DNA from: Neoconidiobolus thromboides FSU 785
Lineage: Eukaryota > Entomophthoromycota > Entomophthoromycetes > Entomophthorales > Neoconidiobolaceae
NCBI GenBank assembly: GCA_025603075.1
Contig: MU626425.1
Span: forward strand, 1 to 43,717
Reading direction: 5' to 3'
DNA: 43,717 bases
The notes below the pieces were generated by a model. The model made no database searches. It had not been told where the DNA came from and worked only from the letters and a program-made list of their open reading frames with translations. The stretch's first letter is position 1. The number at the start of each line of letters is the position of its first letter. Made by a program: the position numbers and the translations under genes. Shown here piece by piece: positions 12,189 to 23,191 of the stretch.

Positions 12189-13238
12189 TATTTAATAGAT
12201 AGTCATCCTAGTGTACATATTTAATTCTTTGGATTTGTTTATTAAAATATGGAATAGATTTCTTTTGTCTCTATAGCTTTATAGTTATTAAGTTATGAAT
12301 GCTATAAATTTGAATATAAACTTTAAATCTAAAAGGACGAAAAATATGTTAATAAATTATTATTTTATCTTATTTTAAAACTCTTGGCATTTTTGCCACA
12401 AGGATGAAAGACGATTAACTAAATTTGAGTATAAATTAACAAAACTCGAAAAAGTCGTTTAAAATTAAATTGATATTCAATTTATAATTAATTTCTGGAT
12501 AAATTATATCACACTTATGATCGTGATTTATTAGTTACTGTTCTTACTAGGTGCGCGATCTACCAAAGTTAGATTAATAGTCTAATCTTACATATAAATT
12601 AATAATAACAACATTCAAGAAATGTGATCCTTTTACTGCTTATTAAATTATCAATTGTTTGTATAATTTGATCGAATGCCACAAATCTATGACTACTAGT
12701 ATTCTAATTGTCATTCAAGATAAACGGAACAAAAGTAAATAGTATTTAAAAACTATGAAGTTGAAAAATTAAATTAACTTAAATAGAATTTTTCAATAAT
12801 ACTGAAAAAACTGCTAATTAAAAAAAATGCAACCTTTAAAATTGCAAAAAACCATCAGTGCAATTTCTATCCAATTAGTAAAATCTATATATGTATATAA
12901 TACTCTAAGAATTATCTCAAAAATCAAACCATTCAACTTTGAACATTTATTTTTTATAATTAACATATATACTTTTACAAAAGAAATCGGCCCATTTGTA
13001 TTGATTTTAAAATAAAAAATAAAATGTTTTGAACTCATAAGCAATTATAAAAAGTTAAGCCATAAATTTGAAAATTACAGCATAAAAAAAGTTATCTAAA
13101 TACTAAAAAAATAACAAATCAGATAAGGGTAATATAATCCTTGCTTTAAAAGCACTTCAAAATAAAGGACATTAAACATTTAAAAAATTGCTATTACATT
13201 TAAGTTTTTTGGCTACACTATTTAATAAAAAACATGTA

Positions 13239-13339
13239 ATGAGGATGTGTTTTTCTGCTCAGGAATTTTACCAATAATTTTTCTATTCAAATAGTGCTTA
13301 AAAGATGGAAAAAGTGATGAAATCAAAAAAACATCACCT
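13239..13339 (-). mobile_element. TA-flanked short TIR element, copy 5
   Basis: A reverse-orientation copy of about 101 bp with TA on both sides, ends GAGGATGTGTTTTTC and AAAAAAACATCACC, and the AAATAGTGCTTAAAAGATGG core. Confidence 0.8.
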
Positions 13340-13625
13340 TATTTTGATTATATAAAAAATATCATTATTAAATATAATACATATAGTAATAAAATCTATA
13401 ATTTTAATAAAAATAGGTTTATGTTTAGTAGTATATCAATTGAAAAAATAGTAACAACTTCTGATATTACTGGTAAAATTATAAATCATTATTTAAAAAA
13501 TAACTTTTTATTTATTTACTATAATAACGGATGAGTTGTATTTAGTTAGTAATATGTTAAACATAAATTATCAAGTAATTAGTTATTATGATATTTAAAA
13601 ATAATCAAATAAATAATATTATTGC

Positions 13626-14089
13626 TGTGAAATACCACTTTATCAACTCTATGATTGATTATAACATAAGAATTATTTAAGTCATTGTATTCTCGACTTC
13701 ATGTATAACCAATTCAGAGTCCCTTATTTTAATTTGTTGCAAGGATCTGTAACTTTGTATTGCAAAGAATATTATCTTTTCGTTTTGATATCCACAATTA
13801 TTGGAGTATAAAAGAGATTTTGGAACATAATAATTCGGGGCTTTTTAATTGAGTTGTTCATTAGCATTATATTTTTAATAAAGCTATTAAGCCTTTCTGA
13901 TAGTATTTCACATAGATTTTATGTTAGTATTGTCTATTATATTTTTCTTATATAGTCTGTAGCTTATTACGTGGTATTCTTTATAAATCAAGTCTATCTT
14001 AATTACATAAACTAAGATCTTTCGACTCACGGCTAGTCAATTAACCAAAAAGCACTTTTAGCTTCAATCATTGAGTACTAGATTCCATA
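13626..14089 (+). mobile_element. solo LTR of the Ty3/gypsy element found at 36.7-43.3 kb
   Basis: It aligns end to end with both LTRs of the retroelement downstream: it begins TGTGAAATACCAC, has TATAAAAG at 13807-13814 and AATAAAG near the middle, ends near GATTCCATA and carries the shared TCTTTCGACTCACGGCTAGTC block near the end. The bases ATTGC occur immediately before it (13621-13625) and again at its end (14089-14093), giving a 4-5 bp target duplication. No internal sequence is present, so this is a solo LTR left by LTR-LTR recombination. Its structure is closer to the 3' LTR than to the 5' LTR of the full element. Confidence 0.85.
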
Positions 14090-14182
14090 TTGCATCATAA
14101 TAAATAATTTGTTTTAATAGTTATATTTGATTTTTCAAAGTCAAGATACATATATTATTATAGTAAATAGTTATAAAAGCTA

Positions 14183-14280
14183 TGCAAAAGTGTTTTTTTA
14201 TTTTATCGCTTTTTTCTTTTTTAACCACTATCTGAGTAAAAAAACCGGTAGTAAAATCCTTGAATATAAGAATACATCCC
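14183..14280 (+). mobile_element. TA-flanked short TIR element, copy 6 (diverged)
   Basis: A diverged 98-bp copy flanked by TA on both sides. The left end is worn (TGCAAAAGTGTTTTTTTA), the right end is ACATCCC, and the core reads ACCACTATCTGAG. Confidence 0.7.
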
Positions 14281-15093
14281 TATATAAAGATGGCTGATTA
14301 TAGTTTTAAAGTTAATCACTCCCTCTTATGCAGCTATTTATTAACTTAGTAGTATATTAATAATATGGTTATAGCATTGAAATAACTATTTATTTAATAA
14401 AAAATCTGTAATGTTGGTTATAAAGCATTTAGTGGTAAATATTTCTCAGTTTTATAAAAATATGTATTTACTTACATACTACAACTTTGATTAATACCGA
14501 TATATAAGTTGTATTAGTAAAAGCCTTTTAATCTAAGAATTTCTATTAAATTTAGTAAGAATTTCGCCAACCTATAATACAAATTATAATAAGATGATTT
14601 AAAACTGTTAAATATTTTTACTTTTTAATAGAAAAGTTACTTTTATAGAATTTTAAGTAAAATTATTAAAATATAAAATATTTCAAAATTGAATAAAAAA
14701 ATAATAAATTCAAGCCACATATCTTTTTCAAATACGGAATGCTCGAATAAGTTTTAAGCTAGTTCTTTTAATTTATATTTGAAACCAAGACTAAATAGAT
14801 CGAAATACATTCTTCAGAAATAACTCTTTAATACATTAATAATACACTAAAATAAGATAAAGCTACGGAATACAACTTTTACATTTATAATAGTCAGCGA
14901 TGCATCAAAACAATTTATACACCTATTGTTTTTTTAGCTTCTTAGTAGCACAAAATTCAAGTTTTGATTGGTAATACAGCCTACAAATTATTACAATAAT
15001 AGCAATAAATTTAATCAATCTCTTAAAAGCTTGCTTACTAAAACATATGATTAAATCTAATTAACTTGAAAAAAATACTGTGGGATAAATTTG

Positions 15094-15120
15094 GATTAGT
15101 AATTATTTAATGACATAATC
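15094..15120 (+). promoter_or_regulatory. Yap1/AP-1-like element upstream of GST 1
   Basis: GATTAGTAATT (TTAGTAA at 15096-15102 is the reverse complement of the fungal Yap-type site TTACTAA) followed by TGACATAATC at 15111-15120. The same pair lies at the same distance upstream of the other two GSTs. TTACTAA is known to bind Yap1/Pap1-type bZIP factors; that it does so here is inference. Confidence 0.6.
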
Positions 15121-15196
15121 GAATGACGTTAATCTAGATTCCATAAAAAAAAATAAAACTAAAACGTTAAACACTTTCAAAACTATAGTTGCAAAA

Positions 15197-16130
15197 ATGC
15201 CAAAACCTAATATTACGCTATATACTTTTGGTAAGCCTATAGTTTGTATGTACAATAAAACTCACCTTTACATTAGGTACTGCAAATGGCCACAAAGCAA
15301 GTATTGCTTTAGAATTATTAAATATTCCATACAAAGTACATAAGGTTGACATTTTTGGCAATGAGCAAAAACAGGAGTGGTTTTTAAAGATTAATCCAAA
15401 TGGACGTATTCCAGCCATCGTTGATCACTCTAACGATGATTTTGCTGTATTTGAGTCAGGTGCTATCTTATTATATCTTGCAGATAAATATGATCCAGAA
15501 CATAAACTATTACCAAAAGACGATAAATTGAAATCAGAAGCTATTCAATGGGTAAGTTAATTGTAGTTGATTTTAAAACTGATTTTAATAAGATTATTAG
15601 TTGATGTGGCAAATGGGAGGCCTTGGACCAATGATGGGACAATCTACTCACTTTTCACGCTTCGCACCAGAAAAAATTGAGTATGGTATCAATCGTTACA
15701 GGAATGAGAGTACAAGGCTGTTTTCGGTAGCTAGTTTTTAAGACTTATTGAGCATATAGTAACTTTTTTAGGTGCTTGAAACGCGTTTACAAAGTAGGAA
15801 CTATTTAGTTGGAGATTCTATTACTGTAGCCGATATTGCTTCCTTCCCTTGGTAAGCTATTGGTATTTATATACATTTTTTAATATTAAAATATTTTCTA
15901 GGGCACGTTTTACGATTTGGGCAGGTGTTGAGATCGACGATTTTCCAAATGTTAAGGCATGGTTGGAAAGAACAGAAGGATTTGATTACGTTCAGAGAGG
16001 ATTAAATGTCCCAGATAAAGATAAAATTAAAGAAATTTTAAAGGATCCTAAATTAGGTGAACAACAAGCAAAGGAAGCTTCTAAGTGGTTTTTAAAGGGC
16101 GAAAAAGAACAAGAACAAGGGCAAAAATAA
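15197..16130 (+). CDS. Ure2-like glutathione S-transferase, copy 1
   Basis: Five exons: 15197-15230, 15277-15551, 15601-15726, 15772-15851 and 15902-16130, giving 247 residues. The N-terminal thioredoxin-fold domain shows [24 protein letters not shown] and [16 protein letters not shown]; the helical C-terminal domain shows [22 protein letters not shown] and [17 protein letters not shown]. This is the Ure2p/YfcG/YghU (nu-type) pattern, whose members bind two glutathiones and act as disulfide reductases or peroxidases in the cytosol. The usual TPNG motif reads TANG here, a change the sister copies lack. The tail is rich in Lys, Glu and Gln. Exon 2, intron 2 and the start of exon 3 share a perfectly identical stretch with the other copies. 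Confidence 0.92.
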
Positions 16131-16506
16131 ATTATATTTGTATCTATTTAATCTACTTTGCTTTATTATGGTTATTCCTTATTTTGAGTAATATTAAGCT
16201 ATTTTAATGATACTACTTTTCTTGATTAAAAGTAAAATCAATAGGTTTTAATTATATCATATTTTGATCTTTATGGCTCATTCGGTGTGTACAAATTATA
16301 AAATACTAGATAAAGTTAAGTAAATGCTAAAAAATTATATAAACACTTATTTAGAGCAATCTTTTTTTGAGGAGTTTATGCTCAAATAGCATAAATCCGC
16401 TAAATTCTGATCATAGGGAGAACCCGGTTTTAAATAACTAAATAAAAAATATAAATTAATGAAAAAATAAGGTCTATCTCAATTTAATTTTATTACTTAA
16501 TAAACA
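16131..16506. other. intergenic between GST 1 and the receptor gene
   Basis: 376 bases holding the end of the GST 1 transcript and the receptor promoter. It is A+T-rich; I see no repeat copy or named site. Confidence 0.5.
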
Positions 16507-17496
16507 ATGAATTCGACCTTATATATGGGCGAATTGTCCTTACAGCCAAGCTCTAGTTTTAGCTCTGAACGTGCAGTTAGCAACAATTTGGCTATTATAC
16601 TTGAGGGATTATCCATCTTTTTTAATTTGTTTACCTTCTATCTAGTAAAAAGACAAGGGTTTAAAACGTTCGATATGTGGATAGCCAGTTTTTTATCAAT
16701 TGGAGATGCTATATTTATTGGCTATAAATTTTGTCAATCAATAGCTTATAATATTTTAGGGTTCGAAAAAATATTTTTAAATGTATATTATGGGCAGTAC
16801 GATGGTCTTATTGAAGTTTTCTTTGTACTTTTTTCAGTTAGTTGTGTTGGTTATTTGGCTTTATTAAGATACTGGGTTATATATTTGAAAAAGAATCTAA
16901 AAGTAAGAATATGGGTTGTTATGTTTATACTCCTTCAATTTGTTCATCTATCATTGTTAATAAGCGTACTTGTTAATATGGACTTCATACTTATGCCATT
17001 ACAACTATACTTTTTTCCTAATACTATTTCTATTATTCCTTTAACAAGATTCACTGCTTGTTACACTATATTTTTTAGCTTTATTTGCTTGTGCTTGGTC
17101 AATTTCTGCTATTTTTTATTAGCTAAACGGTTTATTCATATACTAGAAGACAACATAGATAATGGATTTAATGATTCATTTTATACTTTGACTTCATGTT
17201 TAAAAAAGCAGAAGCGTAGCACATATATTAAGACAGGTATCATTTTATTACTTTATAGCCTATGCGTAGTACCTTACTTAGTTATTAGTATTAGAGAACA
17301 AATACTGATGCAGTTAAGGACCAGAGTTGAAGATTCTATAATAGCAGTTTGTGTGATGCTTTTTACTGTGGTGAACCCAATGATGTTGATGATTTTACAT
17401 GATGATATTTATATGGATTTAAAGTTAATGAGTAACTCTATTTTTGAAAAATTTAAAAAGAAAGAACGTAAATTCACTTACAACTATTCTCCTTAA
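16507..17496 (+). CDS. rhodopsin-like (family A) seven-transmembrane receptor
   Basis: A single exon of 329 residues with seven hydrophobic segments at about 25-47, 57-80, 98-120, 132-154, 185-208, 245-263 and 277-298. Family A landmarks are visible in altered form: an Asp in helix 2 (LSIGDAIF), LRYWVIY where DRY should follow helix 3, CVVP for the CWxP of helix 6, and VNPMML for the NPxxY of helix 7. An N-glycosylation site (NST) lies at the extreme N-terminus, and the C-tail is short and basic. It probably sits in the plasma membrane and couples to a G protein; the ligand is unknown. Family A-like receptors are rare in most fungi, and I recall them as expanded in Conidiobolus. It lies inside the GST cluster, and no shared regulatory site is seen. 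Confidence 0.8.
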   Translation: MNSTLYMGELSLQPSSSFSSERAVSNNLAIILEGLSIFFNLFTFYLVKRQGFKTFDMWIASFLSIGDAIFIGYKFCQSIAYNILGFEKIFLNVYYGQYDGLIEVFFVLFSVSCVGYLALLRYWVIYLKKNLKVRIWVVMFILLQFVHLSLLISVLVNMDFILMPLQLYFFPNTISIIPLTRFTACYTIFFSFICLCLVNFCYFLLAKRFIHILEDNIDNGFNDSFYTLTSCLKKQKRSTYIKTGIILLLYSLCVVPYLVISIREQILMQLRTRVEDSIIAVCVMLFTVVNPMMLMILHDDIYMDLKLMSNSIFEKFKKKERKFTYNYSP

Positions 17497-17706
17497 ATGA
17501 TTATTTCAGTATTAAACTACCAATTCCTTTAATTTTGATAATACAAAAATAGACAAATAATAGAATAGAATTTTATTTATATTTTCTAAATTTAAGCCAA
17601 AGAAAAGTTATTCTTAACTTTATTCAGATTTTAATGTTATTTAATATTACAAAAACCTTCTTTAATTTGATAAAAATCTAATTACTTTTTTTAAATTCAA
17701 ACAAAT

Positions 17707-17925
17707 CTTGTGGAGCTTATTAAATATAAAGAGTTAAAGAAAGGTATGCTAGATGGAACAGATTAATACGAGGAAGAGTTTTTAAAATGAGACAGGTCAA
17801 CAGAAGAGGTTGATAAAGCGGTATTTAAGAAGAGGGGAGAGAAAAAAGTACGATTAAGAGAGCTAGCACAAAGTTGTTTGAGAAGGATAACAGAAGATAG
17901 TTCATTAAGGGCTAACTGTTTATAA
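17707..17925 (+). pseudogene. possible decayed coding fragment, unidentified
   Basis: One plus-strand frame reads as charged, protein-like sequence for 72 codons (pieces include LVELIKYKELKKGMLDGTD and STEEVDKAVFKKRGEKKVR) but is broken by in-frame TAA and TGA and ends at TAA 17923-17925. Base composition is less A+T-rich than the surroundings. I cannot name a parent gene; a transposon or receptor-neighbour remnant are both possible. Confidence 0.3.
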
Positions 17926-18229
17926 CTGAAAAATAGAGTACTAAGTATAAAATAGTCGAGATAAAATAATAAGTTAGTATATACTACCATAATTAAGGGA
18001 AGAATTAAGCTAATAGACATAAAAAACACTAAGGGGCCAAAGTTTTAGAAAAGTATACAGGTATTAATATGTTTCACTTCCAAAATTGGAGGTTTGGACA
18101 TAGTATGTAAAAAGCAGTTTTATTAAATTCCAAAGGTTTGGCGTCAAAGAGCACTTTACATATTTGTGTAAAAATATTTCATTAATTGTGCAATAAATTG
18201 GATAAAAAGAGTTGAGAGGGAAGTGCTCT

Positions 18230-18268
18230 AGTTAACTTTTAACTTTTAACTTTTAACTTTTAACTTTA
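18230..18268 (+). repeat. TTTTAAC tandem repeat
   Basis: Five near-perfect units of the heptamer TTTTAAC. Too short to be a telomere; a simple minisatellite in an intergenic region. Confidence 0.8.
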
Positions 18269-18319
18269 CTCAAAGCTGTTTAAGATCAAGTATAGAGTTT
18301 TTGTAAAATCCTTTTACTA

Positions 18320-18421
18320 TTTGGGGCTGTTTTTTTTAGTTTCATTATTTTTCCATTTTTTAAGCGCTATTTATGTGGAAAAATTGTCAGTAAAATTCTT
18401 AAATACAAAAATACATTCCCA
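18320..18421 (+). mobile_element. short TIR element, copy 7
   Basis: The left end GGGGCTGTTTTTTTTAG and right end ACATTCCCA enclose the AAGCGCTATTTATG core. TA precedes it at 18318-18319; the right flank is TT. Confidence 0.8.
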
Positions 18422-18499
18422 TTTATTTATTTGGTTTTTCTAAAGCCCAGGATTTGACTTTGAAAAAATTTATCCGATAATTAAAGTCAAATGAGCAGA

Positions 18500-18600
18500 T
18501 GGGGATGTTTTTTTGGCTTTATTACCTTTTCTATCTTTCAAGCACTATTTGAGTGGAAAAATTGTTAGTAAAATTCTTAAATATAAAAATACATCCTCGG
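18500..18600 (+). mobile_element. short TIR element, copy 8
   Basis: A same-strand copy 78 bp after copy 7. It begins TGGGGATGTTTTTTTGG, has the AAGCACTATTTGAGTGG core and ends ACATCCTCGG. The right boundary is slightly uncertain. Confidence 0.8.
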
Positions 18601-18857
18601 ATATTATATTTGGACTTAAACATCTGTAACATTTATTCTATTTTTCGTTATACCCTCCTTTTTTTAATAAAGGGTCTAATCGAAAAACCTGAAATGATTT
18701 TAATAGAAAGGCATACTGAAATATAAGCCATTCCTTGTTTCAACCAATAAATTCAAATTAAACTATATAAAGTTGTATTTTTTGATCAGAATTTTATAAA
18801 GTATGGAAAAAGCTCATCAAACCTTATGCAAAGGGAAAGGGATTGTAGTCAGAAAAA

Positions 18858-18953
18858 TGTGAAGTGTTTTTTTTGGTTTCATCACTTTTTTCATTTTTTA
18901 GGCGCTATCAAAGGGGATTTTAGTAAGTTTTTAAACAAAACAAACATCCCCCA
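18858..18953 (+). mobile_element. short TIR element, copy 9
   Basis: It begins TGTGAAGTGTTTTTTTTGG and ends AACATCCCCCA followed by TA. The core is shortened after AGGCGCTATC, so the copy carries a small internal deletion. Confidence 0.75.
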
Positions 18954-19415
18954 TATGATACTTTGTGTTTTTTAAAACCATATTACTTATATTTTTTATT
19001 TTACATTTGCAAATCATTAAAACATTAGCTAAATTAAAGCCAAGGACTTTATCTTATTAAGCTATAAAACTATTAACAATACTATACCACAAAATCTTTT
19101 GTAATAAATGTATAAAGTAATTTTTATAATTTAATAATAGACCCAGAATTGATTACATTTATGTGTTATTTTATTTTAATTTGCTGTAAATTTCTTTTAC
19201 ATTAAATTTATGAATCATATGTAACGCTTTAATCTATATATTCAATATAAAAGAAATTCATGAAAATCAAAATAAAACGAAGGCATATAAACACGGCCAG
19301 TTTTATAGTATTAATAGTTTAGATATAAGCTTCAATTTATTGTCTATTGTCTTGTTTAAAAGCACGAAATCTGACCCTTAATTACTAATAAAACTTCGAA
19401 TTTTATAACAATAAA

Positions 19416-19514
19416 TGAGGATATATTTTTTTGTTTAAGAATTTTAATAACAATTTTTCCATTCAAATTGCACTTAAGAAACATAAAAAGTAATGAAACC
19501 AAAAAAACATCACA
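19416..19514 (-). mobile_element. short TIR element, copy 10
   Basis: A reverse-orientation copy with ends TGAGGATATATTTTTTTG and AAAAAAACATCAC; the core AAATTGCACTTAAGAAAC is diverged. Boundaries are uncertain by a few bases. Confidence 0.7.
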
Positions 19515-19611
19515 AATATTTAGTTTCAGTCTTATTTTTACACTGTTAAATGCATTAACTTTATTAAATCAGTCGGTTTAAAAATATATTAAACAAACCT
19601 AGATTAGTAAT

Positions 19612-19636
19612 TGATCGATGACATATATAGTAGATT
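19612..19636 (+). promoter_or_regulatory. Yap1/AP-1-like element upstream of GST 2
   Basis: GATTAGTAATT with TTAGTAA at 19614-19620, then TGACATATA from 19629. It is about 96-100 bp before the ATG, matching the position in the other two GST promoters. Confidence 0.6.
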
Positions 19637-19715
19637 AAGGGTATATAAAGGGATATAAACTCAAATTAATTTAATTAAACTTTTAAAAATCTTTTAAATC
19701 AAACAAATTATAAAA

Positions 19716-20671
19716 ATGTCCAAAGTTAAAATCACTTTATACACTGCTGGTAAGCAATTAACTCAATTTAAGGATACTGAGAATTAATATTTACTCATCA
19801 GGCACTCCAAACGGTCATAAAGTCAGTATTGCTTTAGAAGCATTAAACATCCCATATAAAGTGCATCACATCTCATTCACCAATAATGAACAAAAGGAGG
19901 AGTGGTTTTTAAAGATCAATCCAAATGGACGTATCCCAGCCATCGTTGATCACTCCAACAATGATTTTGCAGTTTTTGAAACTGGAGCTATTATGCTATA
20001 CCTTGCAGATAAATATGATCCAGAACATAAACTATTACCAAAAGACGATAAATTGAAATCAGAAGCTATTCAATGGGTAAGTTAATTGTAGTTGATTTTA
20101 AAACTGATTTTAATAAGATTATTAGTTGATGTGGCAAATGGGAGGCCTTGGACCAATGATGGGACAAGCTAATCATTTTTTACGTTATGCTCCAGAAAAG
20201 ATTGAATATGGTATTAATCGTTATAAAAATGAAACCAAACGGTTATTTTTGGTAAGCGATTCTTATACTAGTAATTTTAGACTATTTAGTAATTGTTTCA
20301 TTTTTCAGGTACTAGAAGCTCGTTTAAAAGGTAGAAACTATTTAGTTGGCGATGTACCTACCGTTGCTGATATCGCTTCTTTCCCTTGGTAAGCTATTGA
20401 TAAGCTAATATAAGTTGTAAACATTTAAACTCTAATTTTTAGGGTACGCATAGCCTCTTGGACTGGTATTGAATTATCAGAGTTTCCAAATACCAGCTCT
20501 TGGTTAGAACGCTTAGGAGAACTTGATTTTGTACAAAGAGGATTGGATGTACCAGAAAAAGATAAAATTAAACATATGCTAAAGGATCCTGCATTAGCAG
20601 CACAACAAGCTGAAGAAGCTTCTAATTGGGTTTTAAAGGGCCAAAAAGAACAAGAAGAAAAATACAAATAA
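19716..20671 (+). CDS. Ure2-like glutathione S-transferase, copy 2
   Basis: Five exons: 19716-19749, 19802-20076, 20126-20251, 20309-20388 and 20443-20671, giving 247 residues. Domain motifs are as in the family: [78 protein letters not shown]. The TPNG motif of the glutathione site is intact. Exon sizes (34, 275, 126, 80, 229) equal those of copy 1, showing descent by duplication. Bases 20002-20167 are identical to 15477-15642 of copy 1, including all of intron 2, whereas introns 1, 3 and 4 have diverged. Role expected: cytosolic glutathione-dependent disulfide or peroxide reduction. It is probably stress-induced through the shared upstream element. Confidence 0.92.
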
Positions 20672-21133
20672 TTGGACGTCTCTCTCTTTATTTATTGTAC
20701 AGTATACTTTTTTACGTTGATTTTTCAGGTTGATCTAAATAAAGCTGTTCTTTATATATCATTAATATTTTTCATTCGAAACAAAGCTTGTTTAGATTAT
20801 ATCTCAGGATATTGATATCTTTCAAGAATGTACAGAAATGAATAGTACCTGTCAGAAACTAATTATGATTGAAATTGTTTTATTTTTTGAAATTTAAAAC
20901 AATTTGCAATATTTTTAATCATTTATCAAATATCCTAAAGATAGTGTTCTATTAAAAAAAGTACAACTTATATTAAAAGTGAAAAAGAACAAATTATTGA
21001 GCTTAATATGTCACCAAGCTATGCTAGGTAGATGCTTTATTAAAATTTTATTTTCTCATTTAAGTATACCTGTAAATTTTACTTTAGAAATCATTATATA
21101 AGAAGCCAATGCGCCACTAAGATAATGACAGTA

Positions 21134-21234
21134 TGGGGGTGTATTTTTGTGTTTAAGAATTTTACTAGCAATTTTTTCGCTCAAATAATGCTTAAAAAAT
21201 GGAAAAGTGATGAAGCCAAAAAAAAACATCCCCA
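21134..21234 (-). mobile_element. TA-flanked short TIR element, copy 11 (well preserved)
   Basis: A 101-bp reverse copy, TA on both sides, ends TGGGGGTGTATTTTTG and AAAAAACATCCCCA, with the core AAATAATGCTTAAAAAATGG. One of the best preserved copies. Confidence 0.9.
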
Positions 21235-21477
21235 TATTTATTATAATTGTTAAATATTAATTTATTTTGCGTAACTTGTTTTTTGACTTGTTACATAGGA
21301 TACATCGAAAGTTTTTATACAAAATTTATAACTTTGCAAATACTCCCCAAATACTTTAAAGATTAAAGCTATACGATATAGACATATATTAATATAGGAT
21401 TTAGTTTTATGATAACTCAAAAAAAATCAGTAGAGTGGGTTTTTCATTGATTTCTATACTTTTTTAATTGCAAAATA

Positions 21478-21576
21478 GGGGGTGTTTTTTTTGACTTCAT
21501 TACTCTCTCCATCTTTTAAGTACTATTTGAGTGGGAAAACTGTTAGTAAAATTCTTAAACACAAAATACATGCCCA
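21478..21576 (+). mobile_element. TA-flanked short TIR element, copy 12
   Basis: A 99-bp copy, TA at both sides, ends GGGGGTGTTTTTTTTGAC and ATACATGCCCA, with the core AAGTACTATTTGAGTGGG. Confidence 0.85.
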
Positions 21577-23191
21577 TATGATACTTTATTAGTAACTTTA
21601 AAATCTATTAAATGAGACAAATAAATAAAAATACTGATACAAAGTTATAGTGCAATATTATTATCTTAATAGCTTTGATATTGCTCAAAGATCAAAAGAC
21701 TCACTATTAAAACCTTTTGGTAAAATCTATGTTGTTGAAAAATAAAATACTAGTGTTGATAAAAGATGAAGAAAAAGTTAACATAAAACAGAGCACTAAA
21801 AGTTAAAAACAAAGAAGGAGTTTAAGTTCAGCTTTTAAAATCCTTTCATTTCACATAAAAATTATGTCATATCATTAGAAAAACAGCATTTATATGGGTA
21901 AGGCTAAGTTAAAATTAAGAGTGAAATTTTCCAATTCACTTTGTCGATTTTTTGTAGTAAATTTTTAAAATTAAGCAAAAACCAAATAATTTCATAGTAT
22001 CTTGTGCTTAATTCACAATTTTTGTTAAAGATCTAATAGACAGAAATTGAACCAAGCTTTTAAATAAACCCATAAATAATCGGACAGCTCGGTTATATTT
22101 TATTTTTAACAGCAGTAAAACTTTAAATTTTCATATATAAAAAATGTACAATACAACCACAATAAATATATTCTAAAGATTAAGTGAGTGAAAGATATTT
22201 TATTTCCAATTTCTAACAGATTTTAAGTTTGAATCCTACTTCATTCAAGCTAGGACAAAAAAGAAGTGGGCTTTTACTAGAGTAAAAAACTAAAAACATG
22301 TATTACAAAAGTCTCACAAGGATGATACCTCAGGCTACCGCTCTCATTTCTTTATAATAAATAATATAAGATTGCTTTGAATTTTATGTTTTTTTTTAAT
22401 ACACTCAATAGTTTGTTTAGATTATTTGTTTCAAGGTTAAGGTTCAACTGATTGGCTCAAGTTCAATCCTTTATTTTGTTTTCTATTTTTTAGAAAAATT
22501 ATATTTTTCATTTCTTTATCTTTTTAAATTGTCTAAAAAATAATACTTTATGAGTAAGTTTTATATTACTTAATAAAACCGCCCTAAACTCTAATGATGA
22601 TAAAACCCTAACGTTCCAGAATTACAAATGAAAGTAGATGAAGAGAAATCATTAGTGAATTTGGTGGTAGCAATAACATTAATTGAGCTTTTGAGCCTTT
22701 GGATTCCTTTGAGTTTGTAATTTAAGTTCTGAGAGTCTGTCAACTCATATGATTCCGTTAGAATCTTCTCACTGAAATCAATAATTATCACTTTGAAGAA
22801 ATTTTACTAGCTTATGATACTAATTGTTCCTTTTTTGTAGGGACTTTGATAAGCGAATGGTCTAAAGTGAATGGGAATTATCATTAAATAAAATAAAATA
22901 TTATACTACATTGTATACCTGTTTTTAAGTATTTGAACTTTTTTCCATACTTGATTTATTACTAATGACAAAAAATTAGTATACTCATTGGTATTATTCA
23001 ATTTTATATTAAAATTGTATCATGTCTGATCAAGCACCCTTTTTAGTTTAGTAATAGGGCGACAGTTTAGCTCTGATTACTAATAGTAATCTGGATTTAT
23101 TACAAATTACAGTAATTCAACTTTCCAGCTATTCTTATTAAAAAAAAGCAATTGGCGATCAGGTAATAAAAAACAGTAGTAAATAAGCTTA

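Larger units (their letters stand above)
11297..15196. other. long intergenic region with three TIR elements and a solo LTR
   Basis: About 3.9 kb without a supported gene. It contains inverted-repeat elements near 12093-12188, 13239-13339 and 14183-14280 and a solo LTR at 13626-14089. A locally G+C-richer patch at about 11860-11930 repeats GGAGTTTCC twice, but I can assign no gene or RNA to it. The final 100 bases are the promoter of the first GST. Confidence 0.6.
17497..19715. other. intergenic, four TIR elements, a coding relic and a heptamer repeat
   Basis: Holds a probable decayed coding fragment (17707-17925), a TTTTAAC tandem repeat near 18230-18268 and inverted-repeat elements at 18320-18421, 18500-18600, 18858-18953 and 19416-19514. 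The last 100 bases are the GST 2 promoter, with a TATATAAAG box near 19643. Confidence 0.6.

Noticed and set aside
12814-13044. Overlapping open frames on both strands near 12.8-13.0 kb
   Set aside because: Both are low-complexity Ile/Phe/Lys translations expected from A+T-rich DNA; neither has codon structure or a homologous copy.
18230-18268. TTTTAAC repeats considered as an internal telomere-like tract
   Set aside because: Only five units, A+T-only apart from one C, and unlike known fungal telomere repeats.
22190-22260. TTTGAATCC-like sequence resembling a tRNA T-arm
   Set aside because: No matching acceptor, D-arm or anticodon stem could be drawn around it; no tRNA gene was found anywhere in the window.
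22591-22791. Minus-strand open frame of 66 codons in a less A+T-rich patch
   Set aside because: No recognisable motif, no paralogue in the window, and no splice sites that extend it convincingly.
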